A DNA stretch of 64,000 nt from Collybia mongolica (GCA_013420905.1 JAAXNY010000009.1:2108001-2172000), one strand, 5' to 3'; numbered from the stretch's first letter, positions 46,684 through 59,610 are shown. Numbers and translations are program-made. The notes: generated by a model not told the origin, from the sequence alone.

Positions 46684-49028
46684 CTACATGGCTACAGTAA
46701 GAGACACAATCCTCTTTATCCTCTCAAAGAGCCTCGGTGAAGTCTCAACAAGCCCCCCATTGAACCAGAGGCCTAAACTGAGTCCCAATCCCAATACCAT
46801 TGACCAGAAACACAATTTCCTTGCCCTATTATTTCCTCTCTGTTTCGTCCATCGTTCTGCAGCTACGCCACGAAATGCTTCCCATCGTGGACTAAGAGTA
46901 AGCCACCAAAATAAGCTCACTGGCCCAGGAAATGTGGCGATAATCTTGGTGTGCTTCTCCCCGCCAACCTGATAGTAAGAGTTGCACTGAGTCCAGACTG
47001 AGGTCGAAAGGCGGCCTTGCAGCCATGAGTTATACTCTTCCGTTGCGTCATCCGTAACCTCAAATGATTTCGCTTGACCATCAAGAATAGGCTTGATGAG
47101 TTGGATGGCAAGATTGATCTTTGCGCTAGGGTTTAACATCCGGTAACATAACGGTTTCCAGCTGCTCACCTGCGACTCTTCACTGAATACAACCGAAGCG
47201 TGCCCCGTGGCAACATTAGGTCCTATACGTCAAAGCCATTTAGATGAGCCCATCGAAAGAAGCAGGCAGACCTACCCAATAGGGTGAATATGTTTGGGAA
47301 TCCAGGCATACAGGTACCCAGGTAGGCCGTCGCTCCTCCTTGTGCGGCAAAATATTCATGGATTGCGGTCCCTTTACTACCATGAACTCTCAGCTCCGCA
47401 GGTTCCTGAACAAATTCAGACAAAAGCGAAGCGACATGTTTTAGGACAATGCAACGCACGAGAGAGTATCCCGTCCCGAAGATGATTACATCTAACGAAA
47501 TGATCTCGCCAGTCTTGAGCTTGATCCCGCTATCCACAACACTGTCTATACTCTCCCATCTCAGGCTCACATTGGGCTGATTCAACGATCTTAGGTAACC
47601 CGGATCCACAATGATTCGTTTACATCCCGGGGCTTAAATCAAGGCATGGCCATCAGGGTCGTACACGAGACGCGAAAGCAAAGTTTGACACACGATAGCT
47701 CGGTATGAGGTCTTTCACATGCTCCCTCGGCGCGACCTGCTTTATATACATGCTGAGAAGCTGTCAAAGGACCATCAATATTTTGAAGAGACAAGATGAA
47801 GAGAATTTGCATACTCGTTTCGCCAAGGCAACGAGACGGACGTTCGTCTTGCGAAATATTAAAAACGACAGATCTGACTAAACAATTTGTGAGATTATAG
47901 TCGCGGAAACACAAAAGAGCCTTTCAACGTACCCGCGCCATGATGTAATTTCTATACCATCGCATAACAAGGGGGACATGGACAAAAACCCATTTCACAA
48001 ATTGAGAGTATCTATAGTTTCCCTGGACATAGATTGGGTCAAGCCATTGCGAACAGGCGAGCTTGCCGGGGAAGATTGACTTACACGTGGCACATACCAC
48101 TGTGGGGTCCGACAGAAGTTGATAACCTCAACCGATAGATCCTTAGAGATCTGAGGGATGAACTGCGCACTTTCGGGCCATGAATGGGGCCTTCTCCAGT
48201 CAAACAGAAAGAAAACCTTACGCTGAACATCCATTCCCAATAACCCCGACGCGTTTTCCCTTCAACTCAATGTCGTGCCTCCACCTTGCCGAATGCCAGA
48301 GCTCCCCTTTAAATTTTTCGACACCAGGAATATCCTTCGGGTACAGAGGTGCCATGAATCCGCCAATGGCGTAGAATATACACTCGGCCTCTTCATGCTT
48401 CGTTACTCCAGTGGCCATGTCTTGTACAATAACATTATACCGCTGCAAGGATGTATCCCATACCGCAGAGACAACCGCATGCTCAAATTTGGTGTGCAAC
48501 GGTAAGCCATACTTTTGGTAAAGATCTTCCCAATAGGCACGAATTTCGGGTTGCTCAACAAAGTAGCTTGACCACTGAGGATTCAGATCGGAGGATAGGC
48601 TGTACCAATGGCCAGGAACATCTGAGCCACATCCCTAGTAGGCTTCCGTCGGCATTGGTGGTATAGTATGCCCCATCATATTTACGAACTCACTGGATAG
48701 GTGTTGTCCTAGAAGAGGGTTGGTGCATACGTAGAATTTTTTTTCTTGAAGAACAACAAATACGCACCCTCCATGTTCCACCGACCGCATTCGCTTTCTC
48801 GTATATCTTATTGATACGATTAAGATATAGGTTAGGGTTTCGAAGCACATAAACATACGGTGAAGTTCTCGAAATGGAGCTGCTTCTTCAGTTGAATAGC
48901 GGTCGAGATGCCTGCCAAACTTGATTCATGTAAACCATATGTATGGACCACGTTGCGGAAAATCGAACACACCCAGCACCAACGATGATAACGTGAGGAG
49001 TGCGCTTGTCCTCGGAATTTTGGGTCAT
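46684..49028 (-). CDS. FAD-dependent monooxygenase with Baeyer-Villiger fingerprint
   Basis: The start is MTQNSEDKRTPHVIIVGAG, whose dinucleotide motif continues after an intron as FAGISTAIQLKKQ. Further FAD motifs are YEKANAVGGTWRDNTYPG and a central IFYAIGGFMAPLYPKDIPG. The fingerprint FKGELWHSARW matches F-x-G-x3-H-x3-W of type I Baeyer-Villiger enzymes, followed by the NADPH-site GKRVGVIGNGCSAAQFIP. A late GTGYS motif and LGTCMPGFPNIFTLLGPN fit the flavin-monooxygenase fold. A final hydrophobic segment (KLCFWSMVLGLGLSLGLW) may anchor it in a membrane. Introns are frequent (about nine). The substrate is unknown; close fungal homologues act on ketones and aromatic ketones. Confidence 0.85.
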
Positions 49029-49574
49029 GTTGTCGTCCACTCGTTCAGCTCGTCGCCCCTGAACTATATCTGGCAGGATTCCGGTGCTGCGCTTTATATC
49101 GTTCCTATCCCCTCTTAAGGTCATCAGCTGGACATGAGCTAACAATGGACAAGACAATTTGACAGTTGGATACCACGTCCTGTAACTTTCATATGATTGA
49201 GGACATCGGTAGTCGGGGACCGCAGAGGCGAAAGTTAAAATATGACTTTTTTTACAACTAAGTAAACAAGTAGCAATATCACATGAAGAGGTGTACAAAG
49301 GGACCAAAGGAGTATAAGTAAGTGAAGTGATGTAGGAAACGTAGCATCCATTGTGAGTGGGGAGGGGGGAAGACGTGCACAACAGACAAGTAATTGCCGC
49401 AACACAGAGCAAAGGAAGGTGAGATCGTACACTGTGATATTACAGGACGAATAGATGTTAACGAAACTCAAAACTCGAACTGGCACGCTCTGGGACGTGA
49501 CACAGAGATAGCTGTTGATATCTAATTTAAAATGTTTAGATCCAACTTCAGGATATATGGTTTTTGCTTAAAAC
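49029..49574. other. Intergenic region, no gene seen
   Basis: 546 bp between the start of the monooxygenase and the 3-prime end of GID4. Its reading frames show no recognisable protein. Confidence 0.5.
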
Positions 49575-51119
49575 TCACGGCTCGGAGTTTTGGTGATAAT
49601 AAAACCCACTCATTGTTGCGACTGGTGCACTGGGTCTGGGAGTCATGGATGGTGGCCGCATGCTAGCTCGTCGCACATTAGAGTCACGCCGTGCCCGGCG
49701 TACTGCTTCGGGCTTCATTGACTGAGAAAATGGAATGTCCACATCATCAGTGTCGGGGGTAAGGGGGACCCGTTGCGATGTCAATCGTGCACCACTAGGC
49801 GGTGGAGCCGTAGGTGGGTTGAAATCAACACAAACATAATAGAACCCTAACAGATAGATATCCGTAATGAGAATGCTGTGCCAGATGCTCTGAAATGCTG
49901 TAAAATTCGTGTACTGACCAGCAAAACTTGCACCATTGATATCCTGTACACGATGATCAGGAACAAGGAACCTTTCTTTCCACCTCATGAAGACTGCGCC
50001 ACGGTCCCGGTCTGCCATAGTCAGATGCGGTTTCTTGAGTTCGCTTCTAACATGCCTGAAAGCAGGAAATCGGGACCAATGAACCATATCTTCTTGCTCC
50101 GTTGCTCCCCAATTTTGGGTCAGGAAGCCGTGTCGACTGCCGATAATCTCAGCATCAAAGTAAGTGGTGAGTTCAGGCCAATCATCTGTTAGTCCCCGAA
50201 TACGGAGGTACCCGCAAAGGAAAGAGGATGAGAAGTCGACATCCTGCGGCACGACTCAGGGACTGTGATACAGCATAGATGAACTAGCGAAGCGTACCAC
50301 GATTGTAACATTGACGTCGTAACTATTTCTCCCACTTTTCTGCGTTCCCTGAAAAGTTGCTCCAGGATGGAGGCAATGGTGCCCTTGTGGACGTATTCGC
50401 AATCGAGTGATGTCGGTGAGAGGGTCAGGAGAAGAGGTGGTGGTGTGTTTTGGTGAATTTATAGTCGTGTGTGTGAAGGTTGAAGGATGATTATGATGGT
50501 GAAGTGCAGCAGATGTGATATCTGTGTCGCATTGGAGGACTAATGAATTAGGTTTGTTTGAATAGGTCGCGGGATGGATTATTGAGCCATGATACGAAAA
50601 CTCGGACTCTGGAGGCGAATCCGTGATGATTTCGTCATCATACGAAGTGATATCCGGAGCATGCCTCGTGTTCTGCACTGGGCTTCCACCCTCAAGCGAA
50701 GCTGGCGAGGTGAAGGCGGGATCAACATCAATGCAAAAAAGCCGGCTGTCTGACGATAACGCGGTATTTCTCGAAGACAGGACGTGCTCTCGGCATCCAA
50801 TGCATATGGTAGCGTCAGGTTGCGGCAGGTATAAGGGGGTCGTGGTATTGTCAACAAGAGCTGAGCGACATGCAGTGCAGAATTTTACTTGAGCAGGGTC
50901 CTGTTGGGCAGTACTATAACCTGAAGGCATAGAGATACTTGTATGAACAGCAGGTAGGTATCGGATATTGAGGATGTGGGAGGAGCAGGAGGGATCGCTT
51001 GGAAGTGTGTTTGAGAACCTGGCAGCACGTGAATCGCTTTCCCCTTGGCTCAGCCTCAAATCCTGTAACTCTCTAACGCTTAATACTTCCTTTCCCACTC
51101 GTGCGTCTACCAACGACAA
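49575..51119 (-). CDS. GID4: GID4/Vid24, substrate receptor of the GID/CTLH E3 ligase
   Basis: The C-terminal receptor barrel is diagnostic: HHCLHPGATFQGTQKSGRN, YDVNVTIV, then DVDFSSSFLCGYLRIRGLTD, WPELTTYFDAEIIGSRHGFL, GATEQEDMVHWSRF and MRWKERFLVPDHRVQDINGA, with SFAGFYYVCVDF. It binds N-terminal proline degrons (gluconeogenic enzymes in yeast). The N-terminal 200 or so residues are not in yeast Gid4. They are Ser/Thr-rich with a C-x2-C...C-x2-C pair (FCTACRSAL and TICIGCREH, about 23 residues apart). After the barrel a proline-rich tail ends MSGFYYHQNSEP. One clear intron lies at 50199-50252 between YDVNVTIV and DVDFSS, and a further one at about 49838-49918. Confidence 0.9.
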
Positions 51120-51851
51120 TAATCAGCTAGCTACACGGTTATCTTTTTGCGCCTTGACATTTGTTTGAGCGCCTCTCTATCTATTATTCATTTCGTTTTT
51201 CCCCACTTGCTGGCGCCTGTTTCGACTTCTTGACAAATTTGTCCAGAACCGCCCCTGCACTGATTGCATGGCTGTGAACGGACAGATATCGGACATCACT
51301 CGTCTGTTTCCACCTACCGACGTCTCCATTGATATCTACTTCAAGCTCCCACAACGACTGCCATACTAACTTGATCGACTCATAGAAGTCGAAGAGGGGA
51401 CAAGAGATTCGCTTCAAAATTCCCAACCCATATCTATCCTGGCAACTGGGAAGCCCCCCATCGACCCTGGTCACTTCCCTGATTCTCCTCCTGGAAGCTA
51501 GCGTCTCCTCCTATATTTTCCAGGAAGGACCTGTGATCATGCTTCCCGCCCAAATGGGTTACCGAAGCTCGTATGTATTACGATTTTCAATTGTCTAGAA
51601 TCAGGCCAGAGCACTGTGCCCTCGAGCATTGATTGAACCTTGTTATTCTTGACGGAACCTGGGAGGTCTCCGGCAAACCTGGGGATCGGGTCCATCTCAG
51701 ATCAAGTGACCATTGCTGGTGTAAGCTTCAATCATATCCTATTATAGAAGTGGGGCTTGTTGATGTATATATACATATTCTACCCAGAATCAGAATAATC
51801 GTGTATAAGGTAAAAATCTATTTGTCAAAGCACGGAATCCCGAGGGTTAAG
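51120..51851. other. Unresolved locus with candidate frames on both strands
   Basis: 732 bp between GID4 and the MFS gene. On the minus strand a 97-codon frame at 51184-51474 ends in a basic tail (KKSKQAPASGEKRNE). On the plus strand a possible two-exon gene would start at 51268 (MAVNGQISDITRLFPPTD), use an acceptor at about 51385 with a consensus TACTAAC branch site, and continue KSKRGQEIRFKIPNPYLSW to about 51570. Neither product is recognised. One of the two may be a small gene, but I cannot choose from sequence alone. Confidence 0.3.
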
Positions 51852-54800
51852 TTATACCTCTGACTCCTTCTCCTCGACCGTTGAACTTGTTGTTGGTCTT
51901 TCGGATACAAATTCGGGGACAAAGTCCCGTGCCAAGTCGTCTGTAATTCTTTCTCCAAAGGAGTATTTTTCGCCAATCGTCTTCGCATCATCGTCTTCGT
52001 TGATGACAAGTCCAGATGGAAGAGTGGATTCTGTGGTAAGCGCCTGCTTCGCATCTACATTCGCGGTGCCTCTTTCTAGATCGGCATCTGTTTTCGTTTT
52101 CTCTTGATCCTCCCCACGGATCACTGTACGTTTCAGTGAATATTTGCGGACGAATAAAACTAGGCCAGCGTCAGAACAGAAGTACACCTGTGAATGAATG
52201 ATGGTGACGCACCCATCACGAAACTGGCACCAATGATGGGCGTCATAACCAACCATATCGAGCTTACCGAGCGAGCATATGCATCAATGACTGCGGCGCG
52301 CTGCGTCGCTTCCTAGATCGGGTTTCAGGACGTGACGAGCGCGAAACAAAAAGTACGCCTCTTCATAAGCGTGATACATACGGGTATATTTTTCAATCCG
52401 CGCACACTCTCATTAAGCCCACCTGGGGACGTATCGATAGCCAGATTCGGGATCTCCGCTATCTTCTTTCGAATGGTCTGGTGAGGGGGGTGGGGACATG
52501 AGAGCCAGGTCAAAGCGCACTAATTAGGTAGAACAGCTGAGTAACATACGCTTGAGAAAATTGCCTGTCCTACAGAAATTCCTACTGTACCACCGAGAGT
52601 TCTGACAATTGATTGCTCGTGAAAGCGCCATGATTGATGATCGAAAGGTGTATAGTACCTTATAAACCCGAATGTTGATGTACTCGTAGCCATATCCTTA
52701 ATTGGCATGGCAGCTTGAAGGCCAATTAGAGGCACCTGAATGTTCCAATTGGTCCTGGATACGGTTACAGAGAGCTGACTGTGTACCTGGAAAAGACACC
52801 CAATGCCTATTGAAGCCACCAGTGGAAAAAGCACTTTTTCTGCTCTAAGTTTTCCAGATTTGAGCCAAAGAAGTGCGAAACAATAATAAGGTACCGACGT
52901 GTTGGAAGTGGAACTCAGCATGATCATGAGACCCTCGCCGAGGGTGAAGACCCCAAAGGCAATCCACATCACCAGCCTATACTGACCGGTCTTAGAGACC
53001 ATCATCCCTCCGGTAGCTGAAAAGAACGCAGCACCGAGGGAATAAGGTAACATCCTGGACAAACTGTATCAGAGTCGTCACAGTCCGTAAACAGTAACAT
53101 TTCTTACTCCACTCCAGCTCTTGTCGCAGAAGCCCCAAGGATTTGAAAGTACAATGGAAGGTAGTAGGCACCTGATAGTATTTATGAATGAGTTTAGTAG
53201 TAAGACATTAGAGTCACTCTGACCTGAGAAAAATACCAGAGCATGGAAAAAGGTCGTAATCAAGATAATACCAGTCGTCCTTGTCTGGTTATCGTGATAG
53301 AAGTAAGTGTTATATCAGACATTGCAGTTGAAGGCGCACCTGAAACAGTCGAGGAGGAACAATGGGTGATCGTTTCGTGAAAACTTCATTTATTGCGCCA
53401 GCAATCAGAAGAGCACATCCCACAGTAAGGAGTGTGATAGTTTCGGCGGACGACCCTACATTCACAGTCTAGTCAAAGGGGCAAAACATGCCGAAGTGCA
53501 CATACAAGTTGTTTCACTGGAATTAAAGCCCAGTAATAGGCAAACTATCCCCCCGACTATCAAGACAAGCCCAATGAAATCAAATTCTTTTAAGTGTTGT
53601 TGGAGGGTTTTCCCTTGGTGGGGATTGAGATTAAGGAAGAAGAATAACACGGCGGCTGCCACACCGCCGGTAGGCCTAAGATATGATGAGGAAGGGAAAG
53701 ATTGAGCTAGAATAAAGAAACCATACAGGTTGATGAAAAAACACCTATCGCGATATAAGCACTCATATATAAACAAAATTCGAATAAACCCACCAGCGCC
53801 AGGAAACATGATCAGTAAAAACCTAACAAATATATTGAGATTGGTGTTTAGCACTGTGCCTATTCAATGTACCCACTCCTCCAAGTAAGGGCCCAATAAC
53901 ACTAGATCCCGAGGTTAATTATAATCACATGTGTGTAGCGGCCATACCTCGCAATACCCCATGTTGCACCAATCAACCCGCCATACTTTCCACGCCTGCG
54001 TGTGTACGTTTAGACAAACTCTGATGAAAATGATGCCACAACACATACTCTTGCAATGGTACAATATCACTGATCGTAATGTTGACCTAAAACCTTATTT
54101 CATATTGCGTAACTCAAGCAAGATGCTGAAACTTACCAGCTGTATTATACCTCCGCCTCCTATGCCTTGTACCGCTCTTGTTATAATTAACCAAGTCTAT
54201 TGAATCAATTGTATATGCGTATATGCTTGCATGGTGCCCTCGTACCATACTCTGTGCGGCCCCACAAAGAGCCGACCCAACCTAGGGACAATGAGTATCA
54301 GGGGGGGTATGCAGGCTGATGCGGGCGGCCGCACCAAAAAGATGAGGATTGATGCATATAGGATGGGCTTCCTGCCTAGAAGATCCGAAAGCTTTCCATA
54401 TAGCGGAGCCAAACTACGAACAGGGTGTAAGTTTATATGGACGAGATACTGGTGAGGTGAGTACCTTGCTGCAGCAAGTAGGTATGCACTGAATTAAACT
54501 GTGAGTTGCATCGCAGCAAAAAGAGTACCCATGAACTAACCTGCCTATCCAACTGTATCCCGTCCCACCACCTAGTTTAGCGACAATGGTCGGTAATGCA
54601 GTCGCGACAATGGTCTACTGATAATCTACCATCATACTAAAATAGATAGGCTTGCAGACGTAGATACCTGGTCAATAGCTGCCAAGAAAACACAAGCCAT
54701 GAGCCCGAAGAAGACCTATTCCTGGTCAGAGTCACTCGCAAACGATGATAGTTGCAACGTACTATTGGCAAACGATTTTCCGGCAAAACATGTGTCTCGT

Positions 54801-54900
54801 CAGCTTTCCAGGAAGCACCCGGCTTTGCTTTGCCACCATCTTGCTTGCCATGTTCGGAGACAGCTGGAGTTCCTTGGCTGTGAGCTGTAGAGGAAGTCAT
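51852..54900 (-). CDS. MFS multidrug exporter (DHA, Azr1-like)
   Basis: The start chosen is MTSSTAHSQGTPAVSEHGKQ, a hydrophilic N-terminus, then a first helix interrupted by introns. The loop motif APLYGKLSDLLGRKPIL is MFS motif A; the stretch GGLIGATWGIA (then SVIGPLLGGVG) is motif C, typical of drug:proton antiporters. After a spliced [20 protein letters not shown] the second half has FDFIGLVLIVGGIVCLLLGF, FSGAYYLPLYFQILGASA and GVGMLPYSLGAAFFSATGGM. Many introns (about twelve) cut the helices. The C-terminal tail is long, acidic and hydrophilic, ending TVEEKESEV. Probably about 14 helices. The substrate cannot be read from sequence. Confidence 0.85.
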
Positions 54901-56146
54901 TTGGAACAATTCGGACAAAGCGAGGGCTGTTGTTGAGGGCGGGAGCGGGGGACGGAGGTAGGATTCACTCACACTCTTGTATGTTTTCTTTTGAACTTTT
55001 GGGAGATCGGCTGCCCTCACGATCGTCATGAAGTCCTGCTGCCGGCGTGCCGAAATGCCGATAAGACCGCCAATGGCAAATTCCGCATGCTCAGAAGTGC
55101 CCTCGAGCTGGTTCCGCAACGTTGTAAATCCTACTACTGTATGCTGATATGTACTTAAACATACCCTACACATATATATAGTATGGCCCTCGTACCCCAA
55201 CATTAACTAACTCACTGCTGAATCATTTCATGGTGTCAACGCCACTGGCCATTATAGGGGTCCAAGATCAGAATGCAGATTTATATGATCCGTATCCAGC
55301 ATGACTCGTGAACACGAGAAAGGCCCAGACGTCCAACGTGACTGATATCAGAAAATGCTCGCATTTACCTCCCTCGTCAAAAATCCTTCACACAACGGGA
55401 AGAATCATAGAAATATATTGGTATAGAAAGAACCTCGATACTGTCTCTTTCTACGTAAAGCCAGGAAAGACTAACTAATAGTATGTTCCACTGCTTTTTT
55501 TCGTTACTCCCCACATATACTTTCCGGAAACCTTTCTCGCACAAGAATACTCGCTCTAAGTTGCTCCTCTGGGGTCAGTGTCCAGTTCACGGTGCGACCG
55601 ACTGGTCTTGAAATAATCAGCTATAGGCAGCTAGCTGACCTGGCCGATGCGAATGGGGACTGACATGTACACGCAGACGAGTAGCTCGATTGGAGTTAAC
55701 ATTGAAGCCAGGAAATGACCAGCATGATCAAGTGTATTTATAATCCATAACTGCCATGACCATAGACCACAGATCACGGCTACGTCGCATTTTGGCTTGG
55801 ATGTGTACGAATTTCAACTAATTTGACGACCTCACACATAGACTACAAACTTCCCTGTCTGCGAGAAACAGATTGTCGGTAGACTTGCCTTGATATTTGT
55901 CAGGTACAAAAGAGTCGTTACGAGTCTATCCCACACAAGTAACGAATGATTGGTGGAGAAGTTGTGTGAGTCTAGTAATTGAGCAAGTGGAATTTGTGGA
56001 GAAAAACTTGTGAAGACCAATCGGAGCCGATTGCCAATCCGGGATTACCCAGTCGCGAAACCTTATCTAAAGCTGGATTTTCTCTACAGCCTTTCTTTTC
56101 ACTCCACTTGTTCTTCTCTTCCTACGAAAACCCTTCAAAATCCATA
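54901..56146. other. Long intergenic region upstream of the Ran gene
   Basis: 1,246 bp without a supported gene. It must contain the promoter of the Ran gene (plus) and the MFS gene (minus). Its last 60 bp are pyrimidine-rich (ctttcttttcactccac), as often near basidiomycete transcription starts of highly expressed genes. No repeats recognised. Confidence 0.5.
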
Positions 56147-57264
56147 ATGACTGATGCAAACCAAATCCCAACCTTCAAGCTCGTCCTCGGTACGTCTACT
56201 CTTAGGCTCATGGGCGAAAACGTCAACCACTCACGCGATCTGCATCTCATCGATGTTTCGATTCCCCTTTGTTCCACGACTCCTACCACATTCACCATAA
56301 ACCGTGCCTCGGCCACAATCTGGTCCACTCATCCGCAGTCGGCGATGGAGGTACTGGCAAAACCACATTCGTCAAGGTGAGGCTGCTTCGAACTTGCCGT
56401 CTGAAAGGATCGCGTATTGATCATGTTGTCTCGCAGCGCCATCTGACCGGTGAATTCGAAAAGAAGTATATTGGTACGTAGCTATATTTCTTACGTCTCC
56501 GATGGTGTCGCATCGCTTTCCTGTAACGTATTTTGACCTGGTTTTCCTGATGTAGCTACGTTGGGTGTTGAGGTCCACCCTCTGCAATTCTCAACAAATT
56601 TTGGGACAATTTGTTTCAACGTTTGGGACACCGCAGGTCAAGAGAAGTTTGGTGGACTTCGGGATGGATACTACATCCAGGGCCAGTGCGGCATCATAAT
56701 GTTCGATGTGACGTCGAGAATCACCTACAAGAACGTACCGAACTGGCATCGCGATCTTGAGCGCGTTTGTGAAAACATCCCCATCGTGCTGTGCGGAAAC
56801 AAAGTAGACGTAAAAGTTTGTATTTTCTGGTTATATCCCAAAGCGACATAATTTTTTGACAGCACTTTCGATGATTCTAGGAACGCAAAGTGAAGACTGG
56901 AGCCGTGACCTTCCATCGAAAGAAGAACCTACAGTATTTCGAAATATCGGCGAAGTCGAACTACAATTTCGAAAAGCCTTTTTTGTGGTTGGCCAGGAAA
57001 CTCGTTGGGTATGCTGGCAATTCACCTTTCAGATTATTTTATGAACTCAAATTTTGTGGCTCCTCAGCAACCCCAGTCTTGAGTTTGTTGCTGCACCTGC
57101 TTTGGCCCCCGCTGAGGTCGCTGTTGATCCTGTCTTGATGGCCACGTATGAGGAAGAGTTGAAACGGGTCAGTGTCTTACATTCAACAGCTTAGACCATG
57201 ATTTCACGCGACGTACTTTTAGGCAGAAGCTGTTCCCCTTCCCGATGATGAGGATGACCTCTAG
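56147..57264 (+). CDS. GSP1: Ran small GTPase (GSP1/Spi1)
   Basis: Nuclear transport GTPase. The start is [19 protein letters not shown], where the P-loop is completed across the first intron ([12 protein letters not shown]). The effector region is [19 protein letters not shown], and switch II is [23 protein letters not shown]-specific motifs are [10 protein letters not shown] and [18 protein letters not shown]. The C-terminus is DEDDL, the acidic tail that distinguishes Ran from other GTPases. Intron positions: after LVLV, after KTTFVK, after EFEKKYI, after KVDVK, near LVGNPSL and near EELKR. Length is near the 216 residues typical of the family. Confidence 0.96.
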
Positions 57265-57613
57265 CTTTACTACATTGGCGTCTCTTCTCGTATTGCTTTT
57301 TTTTTGTGACAAATCCCGTTCCCACTTTAACCACATCGGCTTGAACCAATACATTTACGCTCTACATTCATCCTACAATCCCTCCGTTTATATGTTGGTC
57401 TTTCCTAGCTTACTCCACGAACCCTCCGGATCCTGAGCAGTAGCAGCAATCGTCCGAGAAGTACCCAATGAGTGCTCGTATAGAATTAGTTATCCGGATT
57501 TTAGTTGCAGAGCAAGAATGCCAGTTAGTGATGGCCTGAACAACGTATAGATATTGGTACAAAATTTTGAGAGGGGTGTACAAGCAAAATTCACATGACG
57601 TAATTAAAAACTG
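57265..57613. other. Intergenic region, no gene seen
   Basis: 349 bp between the 3-prime ends of the Ran gene and the unknown minus-strand gene. Confidence 0.5.
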
Positions 57614-59610
57614 TTAAATACTAGCTTCTCTAATCACTATATCTAGCATCATCGTCTGAAATGACCTTAGATTAAAGGTCTTTCCAAGAAAACTGAAAAC
57701 CGATTTCCGGCCTTCCTCATCAAGGCTAGAGTATAGGTCAAAGTCATCGTCCGTTTTAATCCCAGCGGAAAGGAAGACAGGGAACAATTCTTCCATGCCA
57801 AAGGCACGCAGGTAAGCGAGTAGTTTTGGTGATGCGTCGAGCACCCTAGGGAGGGGGTGGATCAAGCAGCCACTCCATGGCGCTCTCTTCACTTGTGAAA
57901 GTTCGGACTGTAAATTTTTTAAAATGACTGAGCCGTGTGTTGAGAACGTCTGTGGATCAAACATACGAGTGACTTCCTGGAAGCTGAACCAACCTAGATT
58001 TGGAATGGATTATTCAGCGGCTTGTAACCATAAGTATGGTTAGTCTCATACGATATTCTCAGTCCCGGTCATCCTATTAGTGGCTGAGCATATGGCGGAT
58101 ACTCTTGGCATTATTTTCTGGAGCCGCCCCGAAAAGATTCGGGCATGTTTCCACTTCACGTAGAATGAGATTGGCCAGGTATTCTGGAAGTCATTGAGTT
58201 CTGGGCAATCGTCACAGATCTAACCGTTTATATCCGATGGATTACGCTTAACCATTAGTACGAATGGTAGCATCAAATCCTACCTTGTTGACGATAGAGC
58301 TCCATTCGCCTTGTTCTAGTTGCATGTCCATGCCTTTGATTGCATCGTCGATATATTTCTAGAAGATTTTAGAATACCATGCTTGGCAAAAGGATAGACG
58401 GGACCAACTAACAGTGAGTAGGATATAATGAGCAACATCATCCTCAAGCCCCATGGCCTTCCTAAGTTCTTCGGATGAGGTGGATTGTATAATACGTGCT
58501 TCGTGTTCAGGGGAGGGTTGTGGGAACGACAAAGCCTTAAACTTGGAGCTGGAAACTGTTTTATCATGTACACCGGCCCTTTGCTTCCCGATCAAGTCGC
58601 CAGTCAGATATTTCTCCAAAGCAGCCTTGTGCAAGGGGTTGATGGTATTGTCACGGAGGGAGTTGAGGAAAGTGGCTGGACCCAATTGTCTGTAGACAGA
58701 AAGATGATGGTCGGAAACGATTCCAAGGGACGAGAGCACTGAAATTAAGGCATTTGATCCAAGCAGAACTTTGCTAATTTCTCTGTTACATGACGGCGCA
58801 GTTTTGGGGATTGCACCGCATTTAACACAAGGCACAGGATAATGCAGCGGGTCAATGTTATCTTCTTGTAACGCATATGTATAAGCTTGGTCCATCGCGT
58901 CGTTGATCTGTGGTGACTGGAATGGATATATAACATCACGATACGTTGAACGTTACGGACTACTTACGACTTCCGCAATATCTGAAGGTTGCGAAACGCC
59001 AGGATGCGCATCAGCGTCTAAGGCATTGCCTGAGCGGTGTGAGATGCTTAGGGTTCTCAGAGGGAGAGACTTCAGAGGAACTTGGAATGTTAATATTTCG
59101 CTATCGGTAGCCAGACGAGTGATGCAATGCGGACGATGACGCGGCGTGGCGCCGGCGAAGAAAGTCATTCGACGTTTTGGTGGCGTTGAGGGTGTGGATG
59201 CTATTGCTCTGCTTTTATTCCATCGGGCCTTAGTTTCAAACGATGTGAATTGACGGAAATATGCCTCGATCGGCCATTGCTTCTCATATTCTAGGAGCTC
59301 TGGGAACTCTCGAACAATCTTCAAATTTCCGGTTAATCGTTGCATTAAGGAATAAATGTGCCAAACCAGACCTGCATCTTGAAGCAAACCCAACGTGCGG
59401 GATCCTGCTTTGTGATTCCCCCAGAATTTAACTCCTTCCGCGCCTTTGTTCGAATGTACGACTGCATTTGGCACAGATCCGCTTGAGTTTGAGGCCAGTG
59501 AGGGACATTCAGACACTAACCTTGAAACGGTCGAAGCGCGCGTGGTCCATATTGATCATTTTGGACTGTAACTCCTTAACAGAAATTTTGGTGCTGGCGT
59601 TCGAGGGCAT
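57614..59610 (-). CDS. Unknown basidiomycete protein with a SAM-like C-terminus
   Basis: The start is MPSNASTKISVKELQSKMIN. At least six exons. The N-terminal half is helical, with FWGNHKAGSRTLGLLQDAGL, VREFPELLEYEKQWPIEAYF and the linker TPSTPPKRRMTFFAGATPRH. The middle has a lone CVKCGAIPKTAPSCN stretch and QRAGVHDKTVSSSKFKAL. The C-terminal 80 residues (SPKLLAYLRAFGMEELFPVF, then TDDDFDLYSSLDEEGRKSVF) have the pattern of a SAM domain. I know no named homologue. No signal peptide or membrane segment is visible. It may be a structural or signalling adaptor; this is a guess. Confidence 0.65.

Noticed and set aside
48888..49412. 174-codon minus frame read as one open piece into the monooxygenase
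   Set aside because: Only the last part (from MTQNSED) is coding; the upstream residues have no features and the real protein starts at 49028.
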